A stretch of DNA of 64,000 nt from Candidatus Blautia stercorigallinarum (GTDB lineage Bacteria; Bacillota; Clostridia; Lachnospirales; Lachnospiraceae): assembly GCA_019112785.1 (NCBI GenBank), contig DXIQ01000058.1:1-64000 (forward strand), read 5' to 3'. The translations under genes were made by a program, and so were the position numbers. Under the pieces are notes generated by a model. That model worked only from the letters and a program-made list of their open reading frames with translations, did not search any database and had not been told where the DNA came from. Shown one piece after another: positions 33,024-42,282 of this stretch. The number at the start of each line of letters is the position of its first letter. Positions within the stretch are counted from its first letter, which is position 1.

Positions 33024-34841
33024 TCACTGTTCCAGGATCCTCATAAATTCCTCTCCGGTAATAGTCTCTTTAGTATATAAGTACTTAGCCAGTTCATCCA
33101 GTTTTCCTCGGTTTTCTTCCAGGATCCGGCTGGCTTTCTGATGCTGGCGTTTTACAAGGTCTACCACCTGTTTGTCGATTTCAGCCTGGGACTGGGCCGA
33201 ACAGGCCAGGGAAGCGTCGCCGCCCAGATACTGATTGGTTACTGTCTCCAGAGCTACCATGTCGAAATCAGGACTCATACCGTAGCGGGTGATCATTGCC
33301 CTTGCCAGTTTGGTTGCCTGTTCGATATCGTTGGAAGCGCCTGTGGAGGCAGAGTGAAATACCAGTTCCTCCGCAGCCCGTCCTCCGGTAAGAGTGGCGA
33401 TCTTATTCTCCAGTTCTTCCTGGCTCATCAGGTAGTGGTTGCCTTCTTCTACCTGCATGGTATAGCCAAGAGCGCCGGAAGTACGGGGAACAATGGTGAT
33501 CTTCTGGACAGGAGCAGAATTTGTCTGCTTTGCTGCCACCAGAGCATGTCCGATCTCGTGATATGCCACCACTTTCTTTTCCTGATCTGTGAGGATGGAA
33601 TTTTTCTTCTGATAACCGGCGATGACTACCTCAATACTTTCCTCCAGATCAGCCTGTGTCACATATTCCCGATTATCCCGCACCGCGCGGAGAGCAGCTT
33701 CATTTACAATATTAGCCAGTTCCGCACCGGAAGCGCCGGAAGCCATCCGGGCGATTTTTTCAAAATCGATATTATCGCTGAGATTTACTTTCTTTGCATG
33801 AACCCGGAGGATAGCTTCTCTTCCCTGAAGATCAGGCAGTTCTACCGGCACCCGGCGGTCAAATCTTCCCGGACGGGTAAGCGCCGGATCCAGACTTTCC
33901 GGACGGTTGGTAGCCGCCAGGATCATAACTCCGGTATTTTCTTCAAAGCCGTCCATCTCTGTAAGGAGCTGGTTCAGTGTCTGTTCCCGTTCGTCGTTAC
34001 CTCCTGCACGTCCATCACGTTTCTGGCCAATGGCGTCGATCTCATCGATAAATACGATACAAGGAGCTTTTTCTTTAGCCTGTTTGAAAAGATCACGGAC
34101 CTTAGAGGCTCCCATGCCTACGAACATTTCCACAAATTCAGAACCGGACATGGAGAAAAATGGCACTCCGGCTTCCCCTGCCACGGCTTTCGCCAGCATG
34201 GTCTTACCTGTTCCCGGAGGGCCTACCAGAAGGATCCCTTTGGGCATGGAGGCGCCGATTTTTTTATATTTATCCGGATTGTGGAGATAGTCTACGATCT
34301 CAGAGAGATTTTCTTTGGCTTCGTCTTCCCCTGCCACATCAGAAAAACGGATCCCTTCCGAGGATTTTACATATACTTTGGCATTGCTTTTCCCCATACC
34401 AAAGGTCATGGCATTGGGCCCTCCGGCATTTTTCATGATCTTTCTGGAAATGTACTGGCCGATAAGGATGAAGACCACGATGGGAAGGATCCAGCTGAGA
34501 AGAATGCTTAAAAGGGGATCCGTCTGCTTTATGATCTCGCTGGTAAAGACGGCTCCTGAATCGTAGAGCCGGTCAGTCAGATCCGGGTCCGGCATCATAC
34601 CGGTTTTATAAATGTGCTGCTTATCCTTATCTGTAAAGATGATCTGATTTTCCTGTTCCTGTACTTCCACCTGACCAATATTTTTCTCTTTCGTCATGGT
34701 CATAAAAGTTCCGTAGTCCACTTCCTGTACCTGCCTCTGCGCCAGCCAGGGCATGGCAAGAAAGTTGAAGAGCAGCAGGATCAGCATGACGATCACATAG
34801 TAGAAGATCAGGGGCTTTTTTGGCTTTTTTATTTCCTGCAT
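33024..34841 (-). CDS. ftsH: ATP-dependent zinc metalloprotease FtsH (first copy)
   Basis: This 605-residue membrane-anchored AAA protease has two N-terminal membrane segments ([20 protein letters not shown] and [20 protein letters not shown]). Walker A is GPPGTGKT, Walker [12 protein letters not shown], and the zinc site [12 protein letters not shown]. FtsH degrades misfolded membrane and some soluble proteins. ATG 34841 follows AAAGGAG; a longer frame to 34904 has no site. The coiled-coil gene is 13 bp upstream. A second ftsH lies at 56528-58492, and the two share the catalytic core but differ in N- and C-terminal regions. Confidence 0.95.
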   Translation of the reverse strand: MQEIKKPKKPLIFYYVIVMLILLLFNFLAMPWLAQRQVQEVDYGTFMTMTKEKNIGQVEVQEQENQIIFTDKDKQHIYKTGMMPDPDLTDRLYDSGAVFTSEIIKQTDPLLSILLSWILPIVVFILIGQYISRKIMKNAGGPNAMTFGMGKSNAKVYVKSSEGIRFSDVAGEDEAKENLSEIVDYLHNPDKYKKIGASMPKGILLVGPPGTGKTMLAKAVAGEAGVPFFSMSGSEFVEMFVGMGASKVRDLFKQAKEKAPCIVFIDEIDAIGQKRDGRAGGNDEREQTLNQLLTEMDGFEENTGVMILAATNRPESLDPALTRPGRFDRRVPVELPDLQGREAILRVHAKKVNLSDNIDFEKIARMASGASGAELANIVNEAALRAVRDNREYVTQADLEESIEVVIAGYQKKNSILTDQEKKVVAYHEIGHALVAAKQTNSAPVQKITIVPRTSGALGYTMQVEEGNHYLMSQEELENKIATLTGGRAAEELVFHSASTGASNDIEQATKLARAMITRYGMSPDFDMVALETVTNQYLGGDASLACSAQSQAEIDKQVVDLVKRQHQKASRILEENRGKLDELAKYLYTKETITGEEFMRILEQ

Positions 34842-34854
34842 AATATTCTCCTTT

Positions 34855-35286
34855 CTAAGATTGTTTTGGATCTGTCTGCATATCGATGGCAGAAAGGGAG
34901 GCAAGCAGCGCGTATTTTACTGCCATTGAAGCAAAATCAATGGCATATTCCGCATATAAGGCGGAAGCTTCTTCTTTGTCTTCCGCAGGTGTATTTGCAT
35001 CGGAATGAAGATCCCCTGCCACCTGTTCTTTCAGCAGCTTTTCCGTTTCTGTACTGTAAGCGAGCTGGACTTTTGCCAGACGGGAAACAGCAGGGGAGCG
35101 GCTGGTTTCTACGGTGCTTCTCAGCCGCAGCTGCAATGTGTCATATTCTTTTTTGGCAGACTCTAATTCCTGGTGGATCTGTCCGGGATCTTCCCCTTCA
35201 CAGATTTGCAGACGATTCCGGAGATGTTCATATTGCTGTTCCAGTTCCTGGAGTTTTGCTCCCAGAATATCCTGATATATTTTCAT
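34855..35286 (-). CDS. Coiled-coil protein of unknown function
   Basis: This protein has 143 residues. Residues 1-70 form a predicted coiled coil (LQELEQQYEHLRNRLQ, SAKKEYDTLQLRLRST). The rest is helical and Ala-rich (YAIDFASMAVKYALLASLSA). There is no signal peptide. An AAAGGAG site precedes ATG 35286, and the gene ends 13 bp before ftsH, so they likely share a transcript. I do not recognise the family. Linkage to FtsH hints at an adaptor or a substrate, but nothing in the sequence proves it. Confidence 0.7.
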   Translation of the reverse strand: MKIYQDILGAKLQELEQQYEHLRNRLQICEGEDPGQIHQELESAKKEYDTLQLRLRSTVETSRSPAVSRLAKVQLAYSTETEKLLKEQVAGDLHSDANTPAEDKEEASALYAEYAIDFASMAVKYALLASLSAIDMQTDPKQS

Positions 35287-35516
35287 GATCTCAATTCTCC
35301 TTTCCGGAAGATTGCCTCTCTGCTTCCTGTTATAACAGGTTTCAGGGAAAATAGGGATTATCAATTCAGAGATTCTGTACTTACATATTTTTGGAATTGT
35401 AAAAAAAACTGACATTTTTTTTAATCTGTCAATACACACCTAAAAAAGTGTCAGTAGAAAATATCCGGCAGGATTGTTAGCATAATTTGGAAAAAGGAGA
35501 AAAGGAGATTGAAGTT

Positions 35517-36353
35517 ATGGAACTTCTTGTAACAGTGGATAAGAAATATCTTCCGCCTCTTCAGGTGATGCTTACCTCACTGTATATCAATAATCCGGGA
35601 GAAGACCTTGAAATCTATCTGATACACAGCGGATTGAGAGAAGAGGAAATGGAACCTTTGAAAAGACAATGTGATGGGATGGGATATAAACTTTTTCTCA
35701 TAAAAATAGAAGAAGAGTATTTTGAAGACGCACCGGTGACAAAACAATATCCCAGGGAAATGTATTACCGTCTGCTGGCTCCCTGTTTTCTTCCGGACCG
35801 GCTTACGCGCATCCTGTACCTGGATCCGGATATCCTGGTGATCAATTCTCTCCGGCCTCTTTGGGAAACGGATCTGGAGGGAAGGCTGTTTGCCGCTGCA
35901 GCTCACACAGGCAAGACCAACCTTGCTAATAATATCAATCAGGTCAGGCTGGGCACAGACAATAAATATTATAATTCCGGCGTGCTCCTGATGAACCTGG
36001 AGCAGGGACGCAAGGAGATCAGGCCGGATGAAATCTTTGCCTATTCCAGAGAACATGCCAGGGAACTGCTGCTTCCTGACCAGGATATTTTAAATGCAGT
36101 TTTCGGTTCCAGGACCTGGGAACTGGACGATTTTCTCTGGAACTATGATGCCAGAAATTACAGTACTTATCTGCTGCGGAGCGGAGGGATCTGCGATATG
36201 GACTGGGTGATGAGTCATACAGGGATCCTCCATTTCTGTGGAAAATCCAAACCCTGGCAGTCAGGATATATCCACAGGTTTGGAATTTTGTATAAGCACT
36301 ATATCCAGCTTAACCGCCGGATGTGTCAGCGTTTTGAATCCGGACTCAGATGA
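35517..36353 (+). CDS. Glycosyltransferase family 8 protein
   Basis: This 278-residue GT-A enzyme retains the anomeric configuration. It opens MELLVTVDKKYLPPLQVMLT. The D-x-D metal/UDP-sugar site is in RILYLDPDILVINSLRPLW, NSGVLLMNLEQG is the GT8 block, and the C-terminal ILHFCGKSKPWQ gives the late His. It probably adds hexose to a cell wall or lipid acceptor. ATG 35517 follows AAAGGAGA. Its last 28 bases overlap the convergent TetR gene. Confidence 0.92.
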   Translation: MELLVTVDKKYLPPLQVMLTSLYINNPGEDLEIYLIHSGLREEEMEPLKRQCDGMGYKLFLIKIEEEYFEDAPVTKQYPREMYYRLLAPCFLPDRLTRILYLDPDILVINSLRPLWETDLEGRLFAAAAHTGKTNLANNINQVRLGTDNKYYNSGVLLMNLEQGRKEIRPDEIFAYSREHARELLLPDQDILNAVFGSRTWELDDFLWNYDARNYSTYLLRSGGICDMDWVMSHTGILHFCGKSKPWQSGYIHRFGILYKHYIQLNRRMCQRFESGLR

Positions 36354-36886
36354 AGAAGCTGTCCGGAAATGATCTGTTCTAACTGCCGGGACAGTTTTTC
36401 GGGATCCTTTGGAGATGTTTTGCTGGTTTTGCCGTATTCCATCAGGACCCCTACCAGTCCGCAGGCGTTAAACTGGAGCAGAACATCCATATCTTCATAA
36501 TTTACATACAGATCAGAATGACTATGCCGGGACATTTCGATCATGTAGGTTTTAACTGCGTCTACCAGTAAAGTTTCTATCTGGGCCCGTCTGTGAGAAT
36601 CCATCAGTTTCTGAAACCAGGAGAAGTGTTCGGTATTGAAAGAAATAAAAATCTGAAGGGCGGTCTGAAGATCTTCAGCCTTCAGGCTTTCTTTTACCAG
36701 AGTGTTGGTTTCCTGCCTGACACACCACTCCAGGACATCCATGATATCCTGAAAATGATAATAAAAAGTCTGGCGGGAAATATGGCATTCTTCGATTAAT
36801 GATTTTACAGTGATCTTATCGATCCCTTTGCGGGCTACCATCTTTACGAAGGCCTCCCCGATGATGTTTTTCATATCTGCAGGCAT
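36326..36886 (-). CDS. TetR/AcrR-family transcriptional regulator
   Basis: This protein has 186 residues. The N-terminal helix-turn-helix is KNIIGEAFVKMVARKGIDKI, then TVKSLIEECHISRQTFYYHF. The C-terminal helical domain, with VLEWCVRQETN and a FSWFQKLMDSHRR segment, resembles the DhaS-like group. ATG 36886 follows AAAGGAC. Its 3' end overlaps the GT8 gene by 28 bp. It is divergent from the ATP-grasp cluster at 37084, which makes that cluster its most likely target. Confidence 0.9.
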   Translation of the reverse strand: MPADMKNIIGEAFVKMVARKGIDKITVKSLIEECHISRQTFYYHFQDIMDVLEWCVRQETNTLVKESLKAEDLQTALQIFISFNTEHFSWFQKLMDSHRRAQIETLLVDAVKTYMIEMSRHSHSDLYVNYEDMDVLLQFNACGLVGVLMEYGKTSKTSPKDPEKLSRQLEQIISGQLLHLSPDSKR

Positions 36887-36984
36887 ATGCAAGTCCTTTC
36901 TATGTGCGATCTAATGTTTCCTGAAAAATAATTATAAATTATCTTTCTCAAGAAATAAAGAAAATAATTTGCAAAGATAAGAAG

Positions 36985-37014
36985 TTGACAATCCCTGAAA
37001 AAATGTAGTAGACT
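36985..37014 (+). promoter_or_regulatory. Promoter of the ATP-grasp cluster
   Basis: TTGACA (36985-36990), 18 bp, TAGACT (37009-37014) predicts a start near 37021, ten bases before the hairpin at 37031. Confidence 0.6.
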
Positions 37015-37030
37015 ATAAGAAATAAGCAAA

Positions 37031-37062
37031 GGCGCTCAGAGCAGATGCTCTGGGCGCCTTTT
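37031..37062 (+). terminator. Leader hairpin/attenuator ahead of the ATP-grasp cluster
   Basis: GGCGCTCAGAGC pairs over 12 bp (one G-U) with GCTCTGGGCGCC around an AGAT loop, followed by TTTT. The only gene upstream is divergent, so it cannot end a nearby same-strand gene and probably acts in cis on the cluster. The T run is short. Confidence 0.65.
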
Positions 37063-37083
37063 CCATTTAAGGAGGGAGCAGGA

Positions 37084-38397
37084 ATGAGAGAACTGGTGGA
37101 ACATACAGAAGGGATCAACCGTCTTATGGCCAGATTCGGGGTCAAATTCGGGATCTATAAAAACGGCGAGTTTCATGAGCAGCTATTTCCCTTTGACGCT
37201 ATTCCCCGGGTGATCACCCGGGAGGAATTCCGGATACTGGAAAAGGGACTGATCCAGAGGGCGGACGCCCTGAACCTTTTTCTGAAGGATATATATGGAG
37301 AAAAAAAGATCATAAAGGATCAGGTAGTTCCGGAGGAGTTTGTATTTATTTCTTCCGGCTATCTTCCGGAATGTGAGGGGATCTGCCCGCCCAAGGGAAT
37401 CCACAGTCATATTTCGGGAATTGATCTGGTGCTTGGCAAAGATGGAGAGTGGTACATTCTGGAGGATAATCTCAGGATTCCTTCCGGCGCTTCCTACCCC
37501 ATGATCGCCAGGGAAATCTGCCGCCGGGTATCTCCAAAAACCTTCAGCAACAATCAGATCGTAGACAATCGAAACTATGCGGACCTGCTGAAGGAGACTC
37601 TCGACTGGGTAAATACAGGAGGAATACCGGTGATCATGACTCCGGGAAGATATAACGCCGCCTATTTTGAACATTCCTATCTGGCAGAGCGGACAGGGAG
37701 CGAACTTGCTGCCTGCTTGGAGCTTTTTGTAGAAAATGATTATCTTTATTACCGGGACTACAGGAATACCAAACAGAAAGTAGGGGTACTTTACAGAAGG
37801 ATATCGGACGAATATCTGGATCCGCTGACTTTTCTTCCTGAATCCCTTATAGGCATCCCAAATCTTATGGAAGTATACCGGAAAGGCAATGTGGCCATTG
37901 TAAATGCGCCGGGGAATGGAGTGGCAGATGATAAGGGAATCTATTATTTTGTACCTAAAATGATCCGTTATTACCTGGATCAGGAACCGATCCTGAAAAA
38001 TGCTCCCACTTTTCTTCCCTATTATCCGGAGGACCGGAAATATGTCCTGGATCATCTGGAAAAACTGGTGGTAAAAGATGTGGCGGAAGCCGGAGGATAC
38101 GGGGTGATCTTTGGAAATGAACTGAGCCGGGAAAAACTTTCTCAGATGAGGGAGATCATTGAAAAAGAACCCAGAAGATTCATTGCCCAGGAGGTTATTG
38201 ATTTTCAGGATATGGAAGTTTCCGAAGGAACCGGGACTGTGCTGCGAAAAGCAGACCTGCGGGCTTTTGTATTATCCGGAAAGGAGACAAAAGTGTGGGC
38301 CAGCGGACTGACCAGGTTTTCCAGAAACCCGGATTCCTTTGTAGTAAATTCATCACAGGGAGGAGGATTTAAAGACACATGGGTATTATCTCAATAG
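37084..38397 (+). CDS. Circularly permuted type 2 ATP-grasp protein (DUF404/DUF407)
   Basis: This protein has 437 residues. It matches the amidoligase-like circularly permuted ATP-grasp group: INRLMARFGVKFGIYKNGEF, then RVITREEFRILEKGLIQRA, ISGIDLVLGKDGEWYILEDN, LRIPSGASYPMIAREI, and a C-terminal VSEGTGTVLRKADLRAF. Family members are thought to join an amino or acid group to a peptide or metabolite using ATP. AAGGAGGGA (37070-37078) sets the start. It overlaps the alpha-E gene by 19 bp. A product cannot be named. Confidence 0.93.
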   Translation: MRELVEHTEGINRLMARFGVKFGIYKNGEFHEQLFPFDAIPRVITREEFRILEKGLIQRADALNLFLKDIYGEKKIIKDQVVPEEFVFISSGYLPECEGICPPKGIHSHISGIDLVLGKDGEWYILEDNLRIPSGASYPMIAREICRRVSPKTFSNNQIVDNRNYADLLKETLDWVNTGGIPVIMTPGRYNAAYFEHSYLAERTGSELAACLELFVENDYLYYRDYRNTKQKVGVLYRRISDEYLDPLTFLPESLIGIPNLMEVYRKGNVAIVNAPGNGVADDKGIYYFVPKMIRYYLDQEPILKNAPTFLPYYPEDRKYVLDHLEKLVVKDVAEAGGYGVIFGNELSREKLSQMREIIEKEPRRFIAQEVIDFQDMEVSEGTGTVLRKADLRAFVLSGKETKVWASGLTRFSRNPDSFVVNSSQGGGFKDTWVLSQ

Positions 38398-39053
38398 AAA
38401 AAGCAGACCATCTATATTGGCTGGGACGGTATACGGAAAGAGTGTATACCACACTGCGGGTATTCTTTCATATATACGACAATATGATCGAACAGCCGGA
38501 AGGCATTTATGCGAAGTACTGTAAAAGGCTGAATATCCCGGATATCTATACTTCTAACAGACAGTTTGCCCAGTCTTATCTTTTTGATGAAGATAATCCG
38601 GATTCTGTAGTATCCAATATGAAACGGGCCTATGACAATGCAGTGGTGCTAAGAGAAGAATTAAGTAGCAATGTGCTGTCCTATGTCCAGCTTGCCCTGG
38701 ATACTTTCCAGGCCTGCAAGAAGACTACAGCGCCCCTTCTGGAACTGCAGCAGGCCATTGATTATCTGCTGGCTTTCTGGGGCTGCGCCGATGATTATGT
38801 GGATCAGGAGGACTGCAGGAATATCCTGAAATGCGGAAAATATGTAGAAAGACTGGATCTTTTTATCCGTCTGGATTACCATAGAGAAGATCTGGAAAAA
38901 GAATTCAGAAAGCTGACCAACCGTCTGTTCAGAACGAATTTAAACTATAATGAAGAAAACCTGAAGCGGCTGGAACAGATCATTATGGATAAAGACCATC
39001 AGAAATCTTATGATCAGGAGGCACTGGGCTGTCTGGGAGGACTGATCTCCTGA
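38379..39053 (+). CDS. Alpha-E domain protein (DUF403)
   Basis: This 224-residue all-helical protein is the constant partner of circularly permuted ATP-grasp proteins. It opens MGIISIEKADHLYWLGRYTE, the typical alpha-E start, followed by RVYTTLRVFFHIYD and later CGKYVERLDLFIRLD. It has no known catalytic site and may be a carrier or docking subunit. Its start lies inside the ATP-grasp gene, and the transglutaminase-like gene follows 16 bp later. Confidence 0.9.
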   Translation: MGIISIEKADHLYWLGRYTERVYTTLRVFFHIYDNMIEQPEGIYAKYCKRLNIPDIYTSNRQFAQSYLFDEDNPDSVVSNMKRAYDNAVVLREELSSNVLSYVQLALDTFQACKKTTAPLLELQQAIDYLLAFWGCADDYVDQEDCRNILKCGKYVERLDLFIRLDYHREDLEKEFRKLTNRLFRTNLNYNEENLKRLEQIIMDKDHQKSYDQEALGCLGGLIS

Positions 39054-39069
39054 GCTGCCTGCAGGTGAT

Positions 39070-39900
39070 ATGAAAAAATTAAGATTTATATACAGAATGG
39101 AAATTCGATTTTCGTCTCCGGTGAACAGCCATTATTTTGCCCTGCGCTGTATCCCCGGAGACTCTTCGCGGCAGAGGATCATCCTGACAGAACAGAATAT
39201 TTATCCGGCAGATTATCTGAGCAGGACAAAAGACGGCTTTGGCAACATCCGGCTTAACGGGTGCTGCCAGGGACCTCATGAGACTTTCGGATATACCATA
39301 GCCGGGACTGCTCAGACAAAGGGAATGGAAGTGGTAAAAGAGCCTCTTCATCCCATGTACCGGTATCCTTCTTTCTATACCTGCCCGGATCCGGGAATAG
39401 CTGCTTTTGCCTGTAAAGCAGAACAGCTGTGCAGGGAACAGGGAAAGGAAGAGAACCTGGAAAAGGCCGTCTGTGTTATGGGAATGCTCTATGAGGGCTT
39501 TTCTTATGTGCCAGGGTCTACAGATATCAGCACTACGGCGGGAGAGGCCTTAAAGCAGGGAAAAGGAGTATGTCAGGACTATGCCCATATCATGACTGCA
39601 GTGCTCCGGTATATGGGAATCCCTGCCAGATATGTGACCGGATTGATGATAGGGGAAGGGTATACCCATGCCTGGGTGGAAGTTTATACCAGGGATGGCT
39701 GGTATGGCCTGGATCCTACCAATAATCTGCACATTGATGAATATTATATTAAGCTTGCCCATGGGAGAGACTACGGAGACTGCGTGATTGACCGGGGATG
39801 CTTCCGTGGAAACGCCGGGCAGGAACAGAAAATTTATGTAAAGGTGGAGGAAATAAAAAATGACGGAAACAGTGGTGGCAATGAAACTGCCGGTGGATGA
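39070..39900 (+). CDS. Transglutaminase-like cysteine protease
   Basis: This protein has 276 residues. The N-terminal ~110 residues form the β-rich bacterial transglutaminase-like region (FIYRMEIRFSSPVNSHYFAL). The catalytic triad is Cys in GKGVCQDYAHIM, His in GYTHAWVEVYTRD and Asp in WYGLDPTNN. Such proteins usually hydrolyse or form isopeptide/amide bonds. It is the third member of the ATP-grasp/alpha-E/transglutaminase set. No signal peptide is seen, so it acts in the cytosol. Its end overlaps the next gene by 41 bp. Confidence 0.92.
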   Translation: MKKLRFIYRMEIRFSSPVNSHYFALRCIPGDSSRQRIILTEQNIYPADYLSRTKDGFGNIRLNGCCQGPHETFGYTIAGTAQTKGMEVVKEPLHPMYRYPSFYTCPDPGIAAFACKAEQLCREQGKEENLEKAVCVMGMLYEGFSYVPGSTDISTTAGEALKQGKGVCQDYAHIMTAVLRYMGIPARYVTGLMIGEGYTHAWVEVYTRDGWYGLDPTNNLHIDEYYIKLAHGRDYGDCVIDRGCFRGNAGQEQKIYVKVEEIKNDGNSGGNETAGG

Positions 39901-40798
39901 AAGCCTGCGGATCCAGAAAAACCGGATCATGCCCGCCCATCCTACGGGGGAAGAAAAGAGGATCGCGGTAGTAACCGGTACCCATGGAGACGAGCTGGAG
40001 GGCCAGTTTGTCTGCTACGAGCTTCTCAGGCGGCTGAAGGCGGAGCCGGAACGGCTGAGAGGGATCGTAGATGTATATCCGGCTCTGAATCCTCTGGGAA
40101 TTGATTCCATCACCAGAGGGATCCCCATGTTTGACCTGGATATGAACCGGATCTTTCCGGGAAATGAAGAGGGGCCTATGATGGAGTCCCTGGTCTATGG
40201 ACTGATGGAGGACCTGAAAGGAGCAGATCTCTGTGTGGATATCCATGCCAGTAATATTTTCCTTATGGAACTTCCTCAGGTGCGGATCAACGAGCTTACT
40301 GCCGAGAAACTGGTCCCGTTGGCAAAGGATATTAATGTGGACTTTGTCTGGGTACATGCCAACGCTACCGTGCTGGAATCTACTCTGGCCTACAGCTTAA
40401 ACCAGGCAGGCACCCCTACTCTGGTTGTAGAGATGGGAGTGGGGATGCGTATTACAAAGACCTATGGATATCAGCTTGTGGAAGGCCTGTTAAATGTTAT
40501 GAAGACCCTGGGAATCTGGGATGGGGAAGTGGGAGAGATCCGGAAGCCTATCGTGTCTGCAGATCAGGAAATCGGCTATCTGAATGCAGACTGCGCAGGA
40601 ATCTATGTTCCCCAGGTGCAGATCGGAGAACAGGTGAAAGAAGGAGATCTTCTGGGAGAAATCCTCAATCCCCTTACCGGAGATGTGGAGCAGGCGGTGA
40701 AAGCACCTGTTTCCGGTATGGTGTTTACAAGAAGAGAGTATCCGGTAGTTTACAGCGGTTCCCTGCTGGGAAGGATACTGGGAGGTGGAAGAGCATGA
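39860..40798 (+). CDS. Succinylglutamate desuccinylase/aspartoacylase-family deacylase
   Basis: This 312-residue protein has an M14-like zinc fold. Zn ligands are H42 and E45 in VVTGTHGDELEGQ and the His in CVDIHASN. LVVEMGVGMRI may hold the catalytic Glu. The C-terminal ~90 residues form a β-barrel, with an APVSGMVFTRREYPV end like other AstE/AspA-type members. GGAGG at 39846-39850 sets the start. It would cleave an N-acyl or amide bond of a small substrate, possibly the product of the cluster. It overlaps the next paralogue by 4 bp. Confidence 0.92.
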   Translation: MTETVVAMKLPVDESLRIQKNRIMPAHPTGEEKRIAVVTGTHGDELEGQFVCYELLRRLKAEPERLRGIVDVYPALNPLGIDSITRGIPMFDLDMNRIFPGNEEGPMMESLVYGLMEDLKGADLCVDIHASNIFLMELPQVRINELTAEKLVPLAKDINVDFVWVHANATVLESTLAYSLNQAGTPTLVVEMGVGMRITKTYGYQLVEGLLNVMKTLGIWDGEVGEIRKPIVSADQEIGYLNADCAGIYVPQVQIGEQVKEGDLLGEILNPLTGDVEQAVKAPVSGMVFTRREYPVVYSGSLLGRILGGGRA

Positions 40799-41730
40799 GA
40801 AAAACAGAGATTTATACCCTTGGTTCTCCATACCGGGAAGATCTGAAGATAACCGGCTATGCATTTGGACAGGAACAGAAATCTGCCTGTATAGTGGGAA
40901 GCATAAGAGGAAATGAAGTCCAGCAGCTTTATGTCTGCTCCCAGATTGTGAGAAAGCTGGAAGAGCTGGAGGCAGCGGGAAAAATTGCCAAGGATAAGGG
41001 AATTCTGGTGATACCGTCCATAAATCATCATGCTATGAATATCGGAAAACGGTTCTGGCCTGTGGATAATACAGATATAAACCGGATGTTTCCGGGGTAT
41101 GATCTGGGAGAAACTACCCAGAGGATCGCAGCAGGAGTATTTGAAAAGGTGAAGGATTATGATTACGGTATCCAGTTCGCAAGTTTCTACATGCCCGGAG
41201 ACTTTATTCCTCATGTCCGTATGATGGATACCGGAAAGCAGAACACCAGCCTGGCCGGGCTTTTCGGCCTTCCCTATGTAGTCATAAGAAAACCCAGGCC
41301 CATTGATACTACAACTCTGAATTATAACTGGCAGATATGGGATACCAATGCCTTTTCTGTCTATACTGCAGAGACAGATTTCATAGATGAAGAATCCGCC
41401 CAGCAGGCGGTTTCTGCTGTCCTTCGTTTCCTCACCAGAATGGGGATCCTGAAATACAACTGCCATAACGGCTATATTGCTACCGTGATCAATGAAGAAG
41501 AGCTTATGTCTGTCAGGACCAATACAGGAGGAATCTACAGAAGGCTCTGCCGTCCCGGGGATGAGGTATATACCGGCCAGCCTCTGGCAGAGATCCTGGA
41601 TCCTTATGAGGGATATGTGACCTCTACCATCTTGTCCCCTACAGACGGGATCATCTTTTTCACCCATAAGAAACCTTTGGCTACAGAGAACGAAGTGATC
41701 TGTAAGATCATACGGCGGCTGCATAACTGA
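40795..41730 (+). CDS. Second M14 deacylase-like protein, zinc ligands apparently lost
   Basis: This 311-residue protein is a paralogue of the preceding gene along its whole length. At the site of H42/E45 it has SIRGNEVQQLY, with Arg (R38) in place of His; Glu (E41) remains. At the third zinc ligand it has GIQFASFYMPG in place of DIHAS, so that His is missing as well. The C-terminal barrel (SPTDGIIFFTHKKP) is kept. It may bind rather than cleave the substrate, or form a heterodimer with the active paralogue. It starts in ATGA overlap with its partner and ends the unit. Confidence 0.85.
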   Translation: MRKTEIYTLGSPYREDLKITGYAFGQEQKSACIVGSIRGNEVQQLYVCSQIVRKLEELEAAGKIAKDKGILVIPSINHHAMNIGKRFWPVDNTDINRMFPGYDLGETTQRIAAGVFEKVKDYDYGIQFASFYMPGDFIPHVRMMDTGKQNTSLAGLFGLPYVVIRKPRPIDTTTLNYNWQIWDTNAFSVYTAETDFIDEESAQQAVSAVLRFLTRMGILKYNCHNGYIATVINEEELMSVRTNTGGIYRRLCRPGDEVYTGQPLAEILDPYEGYVTSTILSPTDGIIFFTHKKPLATENEVICKIIRRLHN

Positions 41731-41753
41731 TAAAGTAAATAAAGCAATCCTAT

Positions 41754-41818
41754 AAAAAGATCAGACAACTGAGAACTGCCTAAAAGAGAGCATAGTACTC
41801 AGGATATCTGATCTTTTT
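41754..41818 (+). terminator. Terminator of the ATP-grasp cluster
   Basis: AAAAAGATCAGA (41754-41765) is an exact complement of TCTGATCTTTTT (41807-41818), with CTGAG/CTCAG inside. Confidence 0.88.
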
Positions 41819-41839
41819 ACATGCCATGTCTCAGGAGTG

Positions 41840-41899
41840 TTGACGTAAGGGAAATTTTGGTATAATATATAGATGGTAGATATATAGAAGGCCTATATA
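41840..41899 (+). promoter_or_regulatory. Promoter and dyad of PadR locus 3
   Basis: TTGACG (41840-41845), 15 bp, TATAAT (41861-41866). TATATAG, 5 bp, CTATATA (41881-41899) is a perfect dyad just downstream of the predicted start. A further TATATAG lies at 41866-41872. Confidence 0.65.
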
Positions 41900-41931
41900 A
41901 AATAAGGATTTTATGAAAGGAGGCAGGGGTT

Positions 41932-42282
41932 ATGGGAGAAGGAAAAATTGATAAAAGTCTTCTTTCTGGAAGTACCACTTTACTTCTTCTTCAGCTTTTG
42001 TCAGAAAAGGATATGTACGGCTATGAGATGATCGAAACCTTAAGAGACAGGTCTCAGAATGTGTTCGAGCTGAAGGCAGGGACTCTTTATCCCCTTCTTC
42101 ACGGGCTGGAGGGGAAGAAGTATCTGGAATCCTATGAACAGGAGGCGGGAGGAAAGACCAGGAAGTATTACAGGATCACCAGAGCAGGAAGAAAACATCT
42201 GGAAGAAAAGAAAAAGGAGTGGGAGACTTACACCGGCGCAGTAGGCCGTGTCCTGGGAGGGCCTGCCTATGGACGTATATGA
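41932..42282 (+). CDS. PadR-family transcriptional regulator (locus 3)
   Basis: This 116-residue protein is of the shorter PadR type: LLSGSTTLLLLQLLSEKDMY, then GYEMIETL, ELKAGTLYPLLHGLEGK, and KTRKYYRITRAGRKHLEE. An AAAGGAGG site lies ~10 bases before the ATG. Its final bases overlap the start of its partner gene, the usual coupling of PadR with a permease-prefix membrane protein. The partner is broken, so the regulator may now control only itself through the upstream dyad. Confidence 0.93.
   Translation: MGEGKIDKSLLSGSTTLLLLQLLSEKDMYGYEMIETLRDRSQNVFELKAGTLYPLLHGLEGKKYLESYEQEAGGKTRKYYRITRAGRKHLEEKKKEWETYTGAVGRVLGGPAYGRI

Noticed and set aside
33141-34511. Long plus-strand frame antisense to ftsH
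   Set aside because: The FtsH motifs on the other strand are complete; this is a mirror frame.
36326-36353. Frameshift or misassembly at the GT8/TetR junction
   Set aside because: Both genes read intact to their own stop; a 28-bp convergent overlap is acceptable.
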